Shown: piece by piece, positions 1-5,349 of the stretch
How the letters are laid out: each line of letters opens with the position of its first letter
How positions within the stretch are numbered: position 1 is the first letter of the stretch
NCBI GenBank assembly: GCA_944326495.1
Contig: CALVEE010000019.1
Span: 1-5,349 of the forward strand
DNA length: 5,349 nt
DNA from: Candidatus Gastranaerophilales bacterium
GTDB taxonomy: Bacteria; Cyanobacteriota; Vampirovibrionia; Gastranaerophilales; Gastranaerophilaceae
Direction of reading: 5' to 3'
Made by a program: the position numbers and the translations under genes
Notes under the pieces: generated by a model
What the model saw: the letters and a program-made list of their open reading frames with translations, nothing else
The model's database searches: none
What the model was told of the DNA's origin: nothing

Positions 1-429
1 CTTGTAAAAAGAGAGCTTGCAAATAATAATATAGATGCAATGAAAAAGTATCTTGATGGTTGTAAAACCGGAAATACCCGTTTTGATGGACAAGAAGCAA
101 TTAATATAATTAAACATGCCGGCGGTATTGCAATTTGGGCACATCCGCTTGGTGGCGAAGGTGAAAAACATTTAACAGAAAAAGAGTTTCTTCAACGTCT
201 TGATACTATGAAAAATTTTGGAATACAAGGTTTGGAATGTTATTATTCAAGATATAATTCTAAAGAAATAAAATTTCTTGTCGATTGCGCCAAGAAAAAT
301 AATTTACAAATTACTGCCGGAAGTGACTATCATGGAAAAAATAAAGATATTCCTCTCGGGAAATTAAGTAGCACAAATCTATCACTCACAAATTTTTATG
401 ATATATCTATTGATATTCTAAGTAATTAA
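1..429 (+). CDS. PHP-domain metal-dependent phosphoesterase, C-terminal part (5' end outside window)
   Basis: The reading frame is open from base 1 and ends at TAA 427-429, giving 142 visible residues. The ATG at 40 is internal, because the frame is already coding-like before it. The fragment shows the C-terminal metal-site motifs of the PHP superfamily: GGIAIWAHP (His codon at 142-144), then GLECYYSRYN, then GSDYHG close to the end. This order is typical of stand-alone PHP proteins of the YciV/TrpH type, known as 3',5'-nucleoside bisphosphate phosphatases or 5'-3' exoribonucleases (RNase AM). These proteins are usually about 270-290 aa, so roughly half is present. The N-terminal HxH metal ligands lie outside the window, so activity and exact subfamily cannot be judged. 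A hydrolytic role on nucleotides or RNA ends in the cytoplasm is inferred from the family. The last 12 bp overlap the 3' end of the convergent helicase gene. Confidence 0.88.
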   Translation, partial: LVKRELANNNIDAMKKYLDGCKTGNTRFDGQEAINIIKHAGGIAIWAHPLGGEGEKHLTEKEFLQRLDTMKNFGIQGLECYYSRYNSKEIKFLVDCAKKNNLQITAGSDYHGKNKDIPLGKLSSTNLSLTNFYDISIDILSN

Positions 430-3400
430 ATGCAAACTGGTAAATATAATACTTGCGTCTTGCGGTGTTTCTTTATTACCCCAGCCTTTTGCTTTTGCGG
501 AAGTCGTTATATATAACTTTTTTTGTGCACGCGTAATTGCAACATATAGAAGCCTTAAACTCTCTTCTGAATTAAACTGTTTGAGTTCAAGCTCTGATTT
601 GCGTTTGTAATCAGGATTAAATGATTTTACTTCTTCCATAAATAATGATGAAGCTTTAAGTTTTGATTTTTCAACATCTATTGAAAGATTTTTTTCTTCC
701 ATCTCGGGCAAAAATACATATTCAAACTCATCGCCTTTAGATTTGTGGAGTGTCATTATTTGTACTTTACCGCGCATGGCGTCTTTATCTTCTTCATCCG
801 AGAAAAATTTAAATCCGCTCAAAGTCGGCTTTTTAGATAATTCTTCCAGACGCTGGAGCGTGAGGTCAAATTTCCCTTGTGAATTCAACCGTTTTACGAG
901 TGTTGCTATTAAATAAACATTTGATTTTTCAATGTCGCTCGTATAATAAAATAATCCTATTTTTATAACAAGTTCTTCTAAAGGAAGCGTAGAAGAATTA
1001 AGCCAGTACTGCATATCCCACAAAAATTGCGATAAATCTTGTGATTCAATATCATCTCCGTCTTTTTGAATAAACGGAATTTCGGATGCTCTTATTTCGA
1101 GCTGCAAGCGCTGTTTATAAAAACCTAAATCAGAAAGAGTTTCATAAGTTGATACAAGAATTTCATTATCATACGGATTCTGAATAAATTTAAGAATTGA
1201 AAAAATCGTATTGAAAACGCCTTTCTGGCTTAAAGAATCATTTCTTGTAATAGTTTTTAATCCGGCGTTATTAATAAATTCTGCCCAGCTGTTAACCTGA
1301 TAATTATTTCTTAAAAGTATTCCGATAGTTGCATCCTTATTTTTTGTAAGAATGTTTTTTATTTTTTTTAATATAAAATTCTTCTCAGCAAAGATATTTT
1401 CAAAAACATGGGAATAAATTGCATTCTTACTTTCCGGATTCTTTCCGCTTACTCCGTGCATATAACTTTTAAAGAAGGCTTTCGGAAGAATTTTATCCCC
1501 AAAATCAACGAGTTTGTTCGCTAAATTCATAACCTCCTGCGTGCATCTCTGGGAATGGTTCATTTCTACAGTTTTATCGGCATTATGAATAAAAGCTCTA
1601 AACCCTTCCACATCAGCGTTTGAAAAAGTTGTCGTAATTGCCTGATTAATATCTCCGCAGCGGATTAAGTTTTTATGTTTTCCGCTCAAAAGACCGATTA
1701 ATCTTTGCTGTACGCCTGATGAATCCTGCGCTTCATCTTCTATAATATATTCGCATTGATTTTGGTAATATTTAAGAATATCGGGATTATTCTCAAGCAG
1801 CTTAACCGACATGATTAAAATATCATCATAATCAATCAAATTTGCTTCTCTGAGTTCAGCTTGATATTCTTTATAAAATGTCTTAAATTTTTCTGTCTTT
1901 TTATCGCTTGATTTTTTATCAATATTTCCTTCCTGCAGTTTTAAAACAGATATGGCTCTGTCAAACTCTTCAACCTCGGTTTTTGTAGATTTTCCTCCAA
2001 CCGCTTTTATAATCCGCATTCTCTGCGTATCATCGCAAATATCAAAATCAGAGGATAGATTTAATCTTTCAAAATTGGAGTTTTCTTTTATTATTTTTAG
2101 AGCAAGTCCGTGAATTGTACTTATATTTGGAAGCCTGTTTGTATTCGGGCACATGTTTTTAATTCTTTCTCTGAAATTCCTTGCAGCAGAATCCATATAG
2201 GTAAGAACATAAATATTCTCGGGATTTACGCCTCTGTCCATAAGTTTTATTATAAGAGCAAGCAGGATTGTGGTTTTCCCGGCACCCGGCACGGCAGAAA
2301 TCGCCATCGAGCCTTTCCGGTAATCTAATACTGGCTTTTGGTCGTCACGGGGAATTATTCTAAATGCCTTCTTTTCTTCAACCGGTTCATCTCCCCCGCC
2401 GGCTAAATACTCTTCTATTCCGCCTAAATTTTCAACACCTGCAGGGTCAAACAGACTTGAGCATGCCCAGATATGTTCTTTTGCTAAAAGCAGAAGCTTT
2501 CTCAAAATTCTGGCAGTTTTTTGTTTTGATAAGAATATATCATCTTCAACCGTGTATTCATCCTTTGTCCAATCCGCCTGCATGACCCATGCATTATATA
2601 AAGGTCCTGTATCGGTTTTTACCCAGTCGCTGTGTGATACGTCAAGCCAGAATTGATAGCGGGTAGAAATCTTGTTATCAATAATTTTCTGCGGAGTTGC
2701 TATAACCAAATCATTATCGCCGATTTCTAAAGTTGTACTCGGGTTTTCCGCAATAATAGAATTTTCAATTTGAACAATTATATCTTCCGCTCTTTCAATA
2801 ACTTTTTCCCCACCTAAAACATTTTCAAAATCTTTTAATTGTTTTATAAAGAAATTAAATTTATTAATTTTATCCTCTTCGACAAAATCTATTCCGTTGT
2901 AGAACATGTCAAAAACTTTTTTGGAAAGTTTTTCGTTTTTATTTCTTACGTTTTCAAACGCGTCATGGAATTTTTTGTATTTTTCGCTGTAGAATTCGGA
3001 TTCTGCGGGAAGTTTTTTATTTAATTTATAGTATTCTAAAATTTTATTACAATATTTTAGCGGGATTCCTGCAAAGTCTGCAAGAATTACTCTTAAATCC
3101 ATCTCTGTAATTTCAAGATTGAGCATTAGTTTCAGAATATTCAAACTCGATTTAACAAGCGGATTATCAACGAGTTTTTCACTTCCGGAGAGGAACAGAA
3201 GATTACATTTCAGGTTTTCTTTTAATGCAAAATGCAGCATGTCATCTTGAAGCGGTGTAATGATTGCAATGTCTTTCGGAAGAACATCTTTTTTGAATAA
3301 GTTTTGTATCTTTTCAACCGTGTAATCCAGAATTTCAGCGCGTTTGGAGAGTGAAGTTAATGTAAAATTTTCCAATCTTTCTTTTTTGTTTTCAAGAATG

Positions 3401-5145
3401 TTTGAGAATATAATTTCCCCCTGCCTGAAAGATAAAAATTCTTGCGCGCATCCCCCTTCTCTTTGCGTATCTGCTTCAAATCCGGCGCATCCCCCCGCCC
3501 CTTGTGGGAGGGGGCTGGGGGGAGGGGTCAAATTTTTAGTTTGCGCGTTAGCTTTAAATTCCCAACAATCTTCTTGTTTGTCAGACGCACTCACTCCATA
3601 TTCATTCAGACCCCTCCCCGAAATCAAAGATTTCGACCCTCCCACAAGGGGAGGGTAATTCTGCGCTTGTTGCAAGAGAGGAGATTGTTCAATCAGTCGT
3701 AATGTTTCTTCAATTACTCCTTCAATATTATTAAAAACATCATTGTTAAAAACTCTTAAAACCCTAAATCCGTTATTCATGATAAACTTATCTCTTGATT
3801 TATCATGTTCTGTTTGTTCAGTCTCAAGATGTCCGCCGCCATCAAGTTCAATAACTAGTTTTTTCTCGTAGCACACAAAATCAAGTATATAATTCCCGAA
3901 TGCTTCCTGTCTTCGGAACTTTAATCCGCCTAATTGTTTTTTTCTAAGGTAATACCACAAAATTTCTTCTGCCGGAGTTTGATTTTGTCTTAATTCTTTT
4001 GAATAATTAAGTGCTTCTTGCGTGTAAAAATGTCTGGCTTTAATCATTCTACGACATTCCCTCTCCCCTTGTGGGAGAGGGCTAGGGAGAGGGGTCAAAT
4101 CTTTAATTTGAGAACTTATTCCATATTCCCAACAATTTTCTTGTTTGTTAGGCGCACTTACTCCATATTCATTCAGACCCCTCCCCGAAATCGGAGATTT
4201 CGACCCTGTCTTGGATTTGCTCCACGCTCCCGGAGTGTCGCCTTTAAGCCTATACGGCTTAGCCGGCTCCATCCGCTCGCTATCCGGACTTTCATATTTA
4301 CTCCAGTCCGTTCGCAAATCCGCTCCCACAAGGGGAGGGTAACTCCATGATTCTTGTAAAATTACATCTTCATTAAAAAGTTTTTTTAACTTATACTCAA
4401 TCGAAGTATCTGCGCTCAAATATCCGCATCTTGATGAACCGAGCGAGTCAAAACATATTACCCAATCTTTTAATTGCGGTCTTAAATACGTAATAAAATC
4501 AAAACAGACCGGAGTCATCTCATCCGCGTCATCAACAAGCAAATATTTAATATTCTTGAAATAATCCGTATTTTTATAAACATAATTAAATATCAAAGTC
4601 TGTCTCAAATAATCTAAACTTCTGGATTTTAAAGTCACTCCCAAAAGTCTTTTTATAACAATTTCCGCATCATCTGCAAACGATTCTTTTAAAATCTTAG
4701 ACCGCTCTTTTACATCCTCATTTGTTAAATGATTTTGTACAATTAAAGCATACCTTCTGAAAATCTGATGCAGCAAAGATTTTTTTGAATTGTAACCTTT
4801 TACCGGAACTTGTTTTAGTATATCTTTTAACAAAAACTGCGAAACCTCCAGCCCGACAAGGTTCGGGAGAATAAAACGTTTATCCCCGGGAATAGAATTT
4901 TCTATAAAACACCAATTATCAACAAGTGTATTATATACAATTGAAAAAAATGAATGAACATTTAATTTTTCAATCGCATTAATTTTCAGATTTTCTAAGA
5001 TTTTATTTACAACTTGTTTTTTTAAAGTGGAATTCTGGACAAGAACCAGTATTTCTGGTGGTTTTACCCCATCAGAAATAAGCTCCAGATATTTTTCGAC
5101 TAATACTTTAGTTCGAAAATCGACTTTAATAAAATTTAATAACAT
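418..5145 (-). CDS. Large UvrD/PcrA-like superfamily I DNA helicase with tandem motor modules and an in-frame DUF559 insertion
   Basis: One uninterrupted 1575-residue frame encodes a likely ATP-dependent 3'-5' DNA helicase. The active module is C-terminal: Q-motif around DDQ (934-936), Walker A AVPGAGKTT (951-959, K957), motif Ia about 980-995, Ib TIHG (1010-1013), motif II EDEAQD (1136-1141), motif III GDINQ (1164-1168), motif IV QRCTQ (R1200), motif V TLHKSKGDEF (1465-1474), motif VI LLYVAITRA (1532-1540, R1539). Residues 1-260 and 570-900 look like a degenerate copy: Walker A is lost, motif II reads VDDADE (204-209), and the motif VI Arg is replaced by L887. AddB-type pseudo-motors are a possible comparison. 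No C-terminal RecB-type nuclease follows motif VI. Residues 266-569 are a mobile insertion; without it the protein would be 1271 aa. The ATG is the only plausible start: a TAG lies five codons upstream and no ATG, GTG or TTG follows nearby. Function in repair or recombination is inferred. Whether the interrupted protein works is unknown. Confidence 0.9.
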   Translation of the reverse strand: MLLNFIKVDFRTKVLVEKYLELISDGVKPPEILVLVQNSTLKKQVVNKILENLKINAIEKLNVHSFFSIVYNTLVDNWCFIENSIPGDKRFILPNLVGLEVSQFLLKDILKQVPVKGYNSKKSLLHQIFRRYALIVQNHLTNEDVKERSKILKESFADDAEIVIKRLLGVTLKSRSLDYLRQTLIFNYVYKNTDYFKNIKYLLVDDADEMTPVCFDFITYLRPQLKDWVICFDSLGSSRCGYLSADTSIEYKLKKLFNEDVILQESWSYPPLVGADLRTDWSKYESPDSERMEPAKPYRLKGDTPGAWSKSKTGSKSPISGRGLNEYGVSAPNKQENCWEYGISSQIKDLTPLPSPLPQGERECRRMIKARHFYTQEALNYSKELRQNQTPAEEILWYYLRKKQLGGLKFRRQEAFGNYILDFVCYEKKLVIELDGGGHLETEQTEHDKSRDKFIMNNGFRVLRVFNNDVFNNIEGVIEETLRLIEQSPLLQQAQNYPPLVGGSKSLISGRGLNEYGVSASDKQEDCWEFKANAQTKNLTPPPSPLPQGAGGCAGFEADTQREGGCAQEFLSFRQGEIIFSNILENKKERLENFTLTSLSKRAEILDYTVEKIQNLFKKDVLPKDIAIITPLQDDMLHFALKENLKCNLLFLSGSEKLVDNPLVKSSLNILKLMLNLEITEMDLRVILADFAGIPLKYCNKILEYYKLNKKLPAESEFYSEKYKKFHDAFENVRNKNEKLSKKVFDMFYNGIDFVEEDKINKFNFFIKQLKDFENVLGGEKVIERAEDIIVQIENSIIAENPSTTLEIGDNDLVIATPQKIIDNKISTRYQFWLDVSHSDWVKTDTGPLYNAWVMQADWTKDEYTVEDDIFLSKQKTARILRKLLLLAKEHIWACSSLFDPAGVENLGGIEEYLAGGGDEPVEEKKAFRIIPRDDQKPVLDYRKGSMAISAVPGAGKTTILLALIIKLMDRGVNPENIYVLTYMDSAARNFRERIKNMCPNTNRLPNISTIHGLALKIIKENSNFERLNLSSDFDICDDTQRMRIIKAVGGKSTKTEVEEFDRAISVLKLQEGNIDKKSSDKKTEKFKTFYKEYQAELREANLIDYDDILIMSVKLLENNPDILKYYQNQCEYIIEDEAQDSSGVQQRLIGLLSGKHKNLIRCGDINQAITTTFSNADVEGFRAFIHNADKTVEMNHSQRCTQEVMNLANKLVDFGDKILPKAFFKSYMHGVSGKNPESKNAIYSHVFENIFAEKNFILKKIKNILTKNKDATIGILLRNNYQVNSWAEFINNAGLKTITRNDSLSQKGVFNTIFSILKFIQNPYDNEILVSTYETLSDLGFYKQRLQLEIRASEIPFIQKDGDDIESQDLSQFLWDMQYWLNSSTLPLEELVIKIGLFYYTSDIEKSNVYLIATLVKRLNSQGKFDLTLQRLEELSKKPTLSGFKFFSDEEDKDAMRGKVQIMTLHKSKGDEFEYVFLPEMEEKNLSIDVEKSKLKASSLFMEEVKSFNPDYKRKSELELKQFNSEESLRLLYVAITRAQKKLYITTSAKAKGWGNKETPQDASIIFTSLHLIT
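3438..3444. repeat. Putative target-site duplication, helicase C-terminal side
   Basis: ATTCTTG (CAAGAAT on the coding strand) is identical to 4350-4356. The pair brackets the whole composite insertion. It encodes Q568-E569 and the first base of F570, just before the helicase resumes with LSFRQGEI. Seven bases can match by chance, so support rests on its position and on the in-frame 912-bp spacing. Confidence 0.5.
3446..3495. repeat. 11-bp direct repeat GCGCATCCCCC, 39-bp spacing
   Basis: GCGCATCCCCC occurs at 3446-3456 and 3485-3495, one repeat unit of 39 bp (13 codons) apart. In the helicase frame it encodes the repeated tetrapeptide GGCA (551-554 and 564-567). It lies in the short tail between copy B and the proposed target-site duplication and may be a remnant of slippage or of another repeat end. 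Confidence 0.6.
3498..3651 (-). repeat. Palindromic repeat copy B (154 bp)
   Basis: The ends are a perfect 15-bp inverted repeat, CCCCTTGTGGGAGGG at 3498-3512 and CCCTCCCACAAGGGG at 3637-3651. An inner perfect 11-bp pair follows (GGGGAGGGGTC at 3519-3529, GACCCCTCCCC at 3609-3619), then a hairpin CGAAATC-AAA-GATTTCG (3619-3635). This is the shorter version of copy A and lies in the same orientation, so the two form direct repeats around the DUF559 domain. In the helicase frame it encodes about residues 499-549, with YPPLVGG just upstream, then ISGRGLNEYGVSA and SPLPQG. The structure is MITE-like, but family membership cannot be named from the sequence alone. Confidence 0.85.
3676..4047 (-). 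other. DUF559 (Vsr-like PD-(D/E)XK endonuclease) domain embedded in the helicase frame
   Basis: Residues about 367-490 of the helicase frame match a full-length stand-alone DUF559 protein of about 120 aa. They show SKELRQNQTPAEEILWYYLR, then KFRRQEAFGNYILDF, then VIELDGGGH, then RDKFIMNNGFRVLRVFNNDV. The putative catalytic acidic residues are kept: D422 in LDF and E433/D435 in ELD, with H439 following. The family is predicted to be a very-short-patch-repair-like nuclease and is often found beside mobile DNA; its substrate is not established. An ATG at 4047 (M367) lies a few bases after a purine-rich GGGAGAGGG on the coding strand, so separate initiation is conceivable, but no stop follows the domain and such a product would run on through the helicase. 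Its AT-rich composition resembles the host gene more than the flanking repeats do. The domain call is strong; independent expression is speculative. Confidence 0.85.
4065..4335 (-). repeat. Palindromic repeat copy A (271 bp, with nested 117-bp segment)
   Basis: The copy is bounded by a perfect 13-bp inverted repeat, CCCCTTGTGGGAG at 4065-4077 and CTCCCACAAGGGG at 4323-4335. An inner inverted pair (GGGGTC at 4091-4096, GACCCC at 4176-4181) and a short hairpin CGAAATC-GGA-GATTTCG (4186-4202) lie inside. It has the same order and orientation as copy B at 3498-3651, sharing long stretches such as ACTCCATATTCATTCAGACC. It differs mainly by the extra 117 bp at 4208-4324. In the helicase frame it encodes about residues 271-361, including YPPLVGA, ISGRGLNEYGVSA and LTPLPSPLPQG. 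Confidence 0.85.
4208..4324 (-). repeat. Nested 117-bp in-frame segment within repeat copy A
   Basis: Aligning the two copies by eye, copy B goes straight from CGACCCT to CCCACAAGG, while copy A has 117 extra bases between these points. That is exactly 39 codons, so the frame is preserved. The segment has its own inverted ends, GGATTTGC (4213-4220) and GCAAATCC (4314-4321), and an internal hairpin TAAGCC-TATAC-GGCTTA. It encodes the stretch from about residue 274 to 313 (DLRTDWSKYESPDSERMEPA and onwards). It is either a second insertion into copy A or part of the full-length repeat that was lost from copy B. Confidence 0.7.
4350..4356. repeat. Putative target-site duplication, helicase N-terminal side
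   Basis: ATTCTTG is identical to 3438-3444. On the coding strand it encodes Q264-E265 and the first base of S266, directly after the helicase sequence NEDVIL and just before the foreign WSYPPLVG sequence begins. Confidence 0.5.
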
Positions 5146-5146
5146 A

Positions 5147-5152
5147 CTCCTT
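5147..5152 (-). promoter_or_regulatory. Shine-Dalgarno AAGGAG of the helicase gene, unusually close to the ATG
   Basis: Coding-strand AAGGAG is separated from the ATG at 5145 by a single base. Normal spacing is about 5-9 bases. No alternative ATG, GTG or TTG exists in the next 30 codons, and an in-frame TAG precedes the site, so the ATG stands. The short spacing may lower translation. Confidence 0.6.
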
Positions 5153-5159
5153 ATAGACT

Positions 5160-5168
5160 ATTTTATCA
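5160..5168 (-). promoter_or_regulatory. Possible extended -10 promoter for the helicase gene
   Basis: The coding strand reads TGATAAAAT, an extended -10 (TGn plus TAAAAT, 5 of 6 consensus bases). No good -35 was found at 16-18 bp. Transcription would start near 5153, giving a leader of only about 8 bases that contains the Shine-Dalgarno. This is a weak prediction. Confidence 0.35.
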
Positions 5169-5187
5169 CAAACAGGGTTCAAACCTC

Positions 5188-5216
5188 TTGCCAAATCAGA
5201 AAATTTCTACTACAAT
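5188..5216 (+). promoter_or_regulatory. Sigma70-type promoter for the right-edge gene
   Basis: TTGCCA (5188-5193) and TACAAT (5211-5216) are separated by exactly 17 bp, and the -10 matches consensus at 5 of 6 positions. Start of transcription is expected near 5223, leaving a leader of about 40 bases before the ATG at 5263. It diverges from the helicase start. Confidence 0.7.
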
Positions 5217-5250
5217 AATCTCGTAAGCAATTACAGATACACTATTTAAG

Positions 5251-5256
5251 AAGGAG
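5251..5256 (+). promoter_or_regulatory. Shine-Dalgarno AAGGAG of the right-edge gene
   Basis: AAGGAG with a 6-base spacer to the ATG at 5263 is close to ideal and fixes the start of this gene. Confidence 0.8.
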
Positions 5257-5262
5257 ATTAAA

Positions 5263-5349
5263 ATGGCAAGAGTTAAAGAAGAAAAAAAAGGTATTCAAGA
5301 ACAAATCATTGAATCAGCAGGTCAAATTTACAACTACCTTTCAAACAAA
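5263..5349 (+). CDS. Small protein, N-terminal 29 codons only; possibly a winged-helix (DUF2582-like) protein
   Basis: The frame begins with ATG after a strong Shine-Dalgarno and runs off the right edge. The visible peptide starts MARVKEEKKG, is Lys/Glu-rich, and continues into an amphipathic helix IQEQIIESAGQIYNYLSNK. The pattern I-x(4)-SAG-QIYNYLSNK resembles, from memory, the first helix of short winged helix-turn-helix proteins of the DUF2582 type (AGxVWxxLxxxGE). With only 29 residues this is a suggestion, not an assignment. No signal peptide or membrane segment is visible. The gene has its own promoter and is divergent from the helicase, so a shared operon is excluded. The coding call is firm because promoter, Shine-Dalgarno and open frame agree; the function is open. 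Confidence 0.75.
   Translation, partial: MARVKEEKKGIQEQIIESAGQIYNYLSNK

Larger units (their letters stand above)
3445..4349 (-). mobile_element. Composite in-frame insertion: two palindromic repeats flanking a DUF559 endonuclease domain
   Basis: This segment interrupts the degenerate motor module of the helicase between its motif III-like and motif IV-like sequences. From the helicase N-terminal side it contains repeat copy A (4065-4335, with a nested 117-bp extra), the DUF559 domain, repeat copy B (3498-3651), and a short tail (3445-3497). The two repeat copies are GC-rich with long C and G runs, unlike the AT-rich helicase on either side and the DUF559 core. In the helicase frame both copies read the same way, giving PPLVG, ISGRGLNEYGVSA, CWE and SPLPQG, which is low-complexity sequence foreign to helicases. 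The insertion plus one flanking 7-bp repeat is 912 bp, exactly 304 codons, and has no stop. No transposase or integrase is present, so movement would depend on the DUF559 nuclease, on a helper elsewhere, or on recombination. Peptides of the LTPLPSPLPQG type near DUF559 genes are, as far as I recall, seen in other genomes. Mobility is inferred. Confidence 0.75.

Noticed and set aside
2110..2585. Short plus-strand frames opposite the Walker A region
   Set aside because: They lie antisense to conserved helicase motifs and show neither ribosome sites nor family features.
3637..3651. Intrinsic terminator from the GC-rich repeat arm
   Set aside because: It lies within a continuous reading frame, and no U-tract follows a hairpin on the coding strand.
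3344..3702. Plus-strand open frames across repeat copy B
   Set aside because: They are shadows of the helicase frame and the GC-rich repeat; their peptides (such as PPAPCGRGLGGG) are low-complexity and no ribosome site precedes them.
3498..4335. CRISPR array
   Set aside because: Only two repeat copies, each over 150 bp, separated by a coding domain rather than short unique spacers.
4018..4350. Plus-strand open frames across repeat copy A
   Set aside because: They arise from the same repeat read on the opposite strand, mirror the copy B frames and show no protein family features.
3438..4356. Intein in the helicase
   Set aside because: No N-terminal Cys/Ser splice block and no C-terminal His-Asn plus Cys/Ser/Thr junction; the insertion is not at a conserved active-site motif of the live motor, and it has repeats with inverted ends.
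3438..4356. Group I or II intron
   Set aside because: The frame is open throughout, and no reverse transcriptase, LAGLIDADG protein or recognisable intron core is seen.
5171..5190. tRNA T-arm-like GGGTTCAAACC
   Set aside because: The bases flanking the loop do not form a 5-bp stem and no acceptor, D or anticodon arm is found around it.

Overview
The window is AT-rich, gene-dense bacterial DNA with Shine-Dalgarno-led genes and a sigma70-type promoter. It holds three protein genes: the 3' part of a PHP-domain phosphoesterase gene (+ strand, 1-429), one very long helicase gene on the - strand (418-5145), and the first 29 codons of a small + strand gene (5263 to the right edge). Low GC, good Shine-Dalgarno sites and the helicase motifs (SAVPGAGKT; GDxNQ followed by TF..AD) recall large UvrD-like helicases of the Cyanobacteria/Vampirovibrionia (Melainabacteria) side and some Firmicutes. 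That placement is from memory and weak.

Layout: the PHP gene and the helicase gene converge and overlap by 12 bp (418-429). The helicase start and the downstream small gene are divergent, separated by a 117-bp region (5146-5262). This region carries a clear TTGCCA-17-TACAAT promoter for the + strand gene and a weaker extended -10 for the helicase. No gene-free stretch exceeds 300 bp, and no RNA gene or CRISPR array is visible.

The helicase protein (1575 aa) has two superfamily I motor modules in tandem. The N-terminal one is degenerate: no Walker A, DD for DE in motif II, and Leu for Arg in motif VI. The C-terminal one has a complete motif set (residues about 934-1546).

The most notable item is an in-frame insertion of about 905 bp (3445-4349) inside the degenerate module. 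It consists of two direct copies of a GC-rich, hairpin-forming repeat, each with perfect terminal inverted repeats of at least 13 bp, flanking an apparently intact DUF559 (Vsr-like, PD-(D/E)XK-type) endonuclease domain. One copy carries an extra 117-bp segment that also preserves the frame. The whole insertion is bracketed by a 7-bp direct repeat (CAAGAAT on the coding strand). Removing 912 bp (304 codons) leaves an open frame and rejoins a motif IV-like sequence. This looks like a composite, protein-compatible mobile element, comparable in concept to the palindromic elements that insert in frame into Rickettsia genes, but carrying its own nuclease-like domain.
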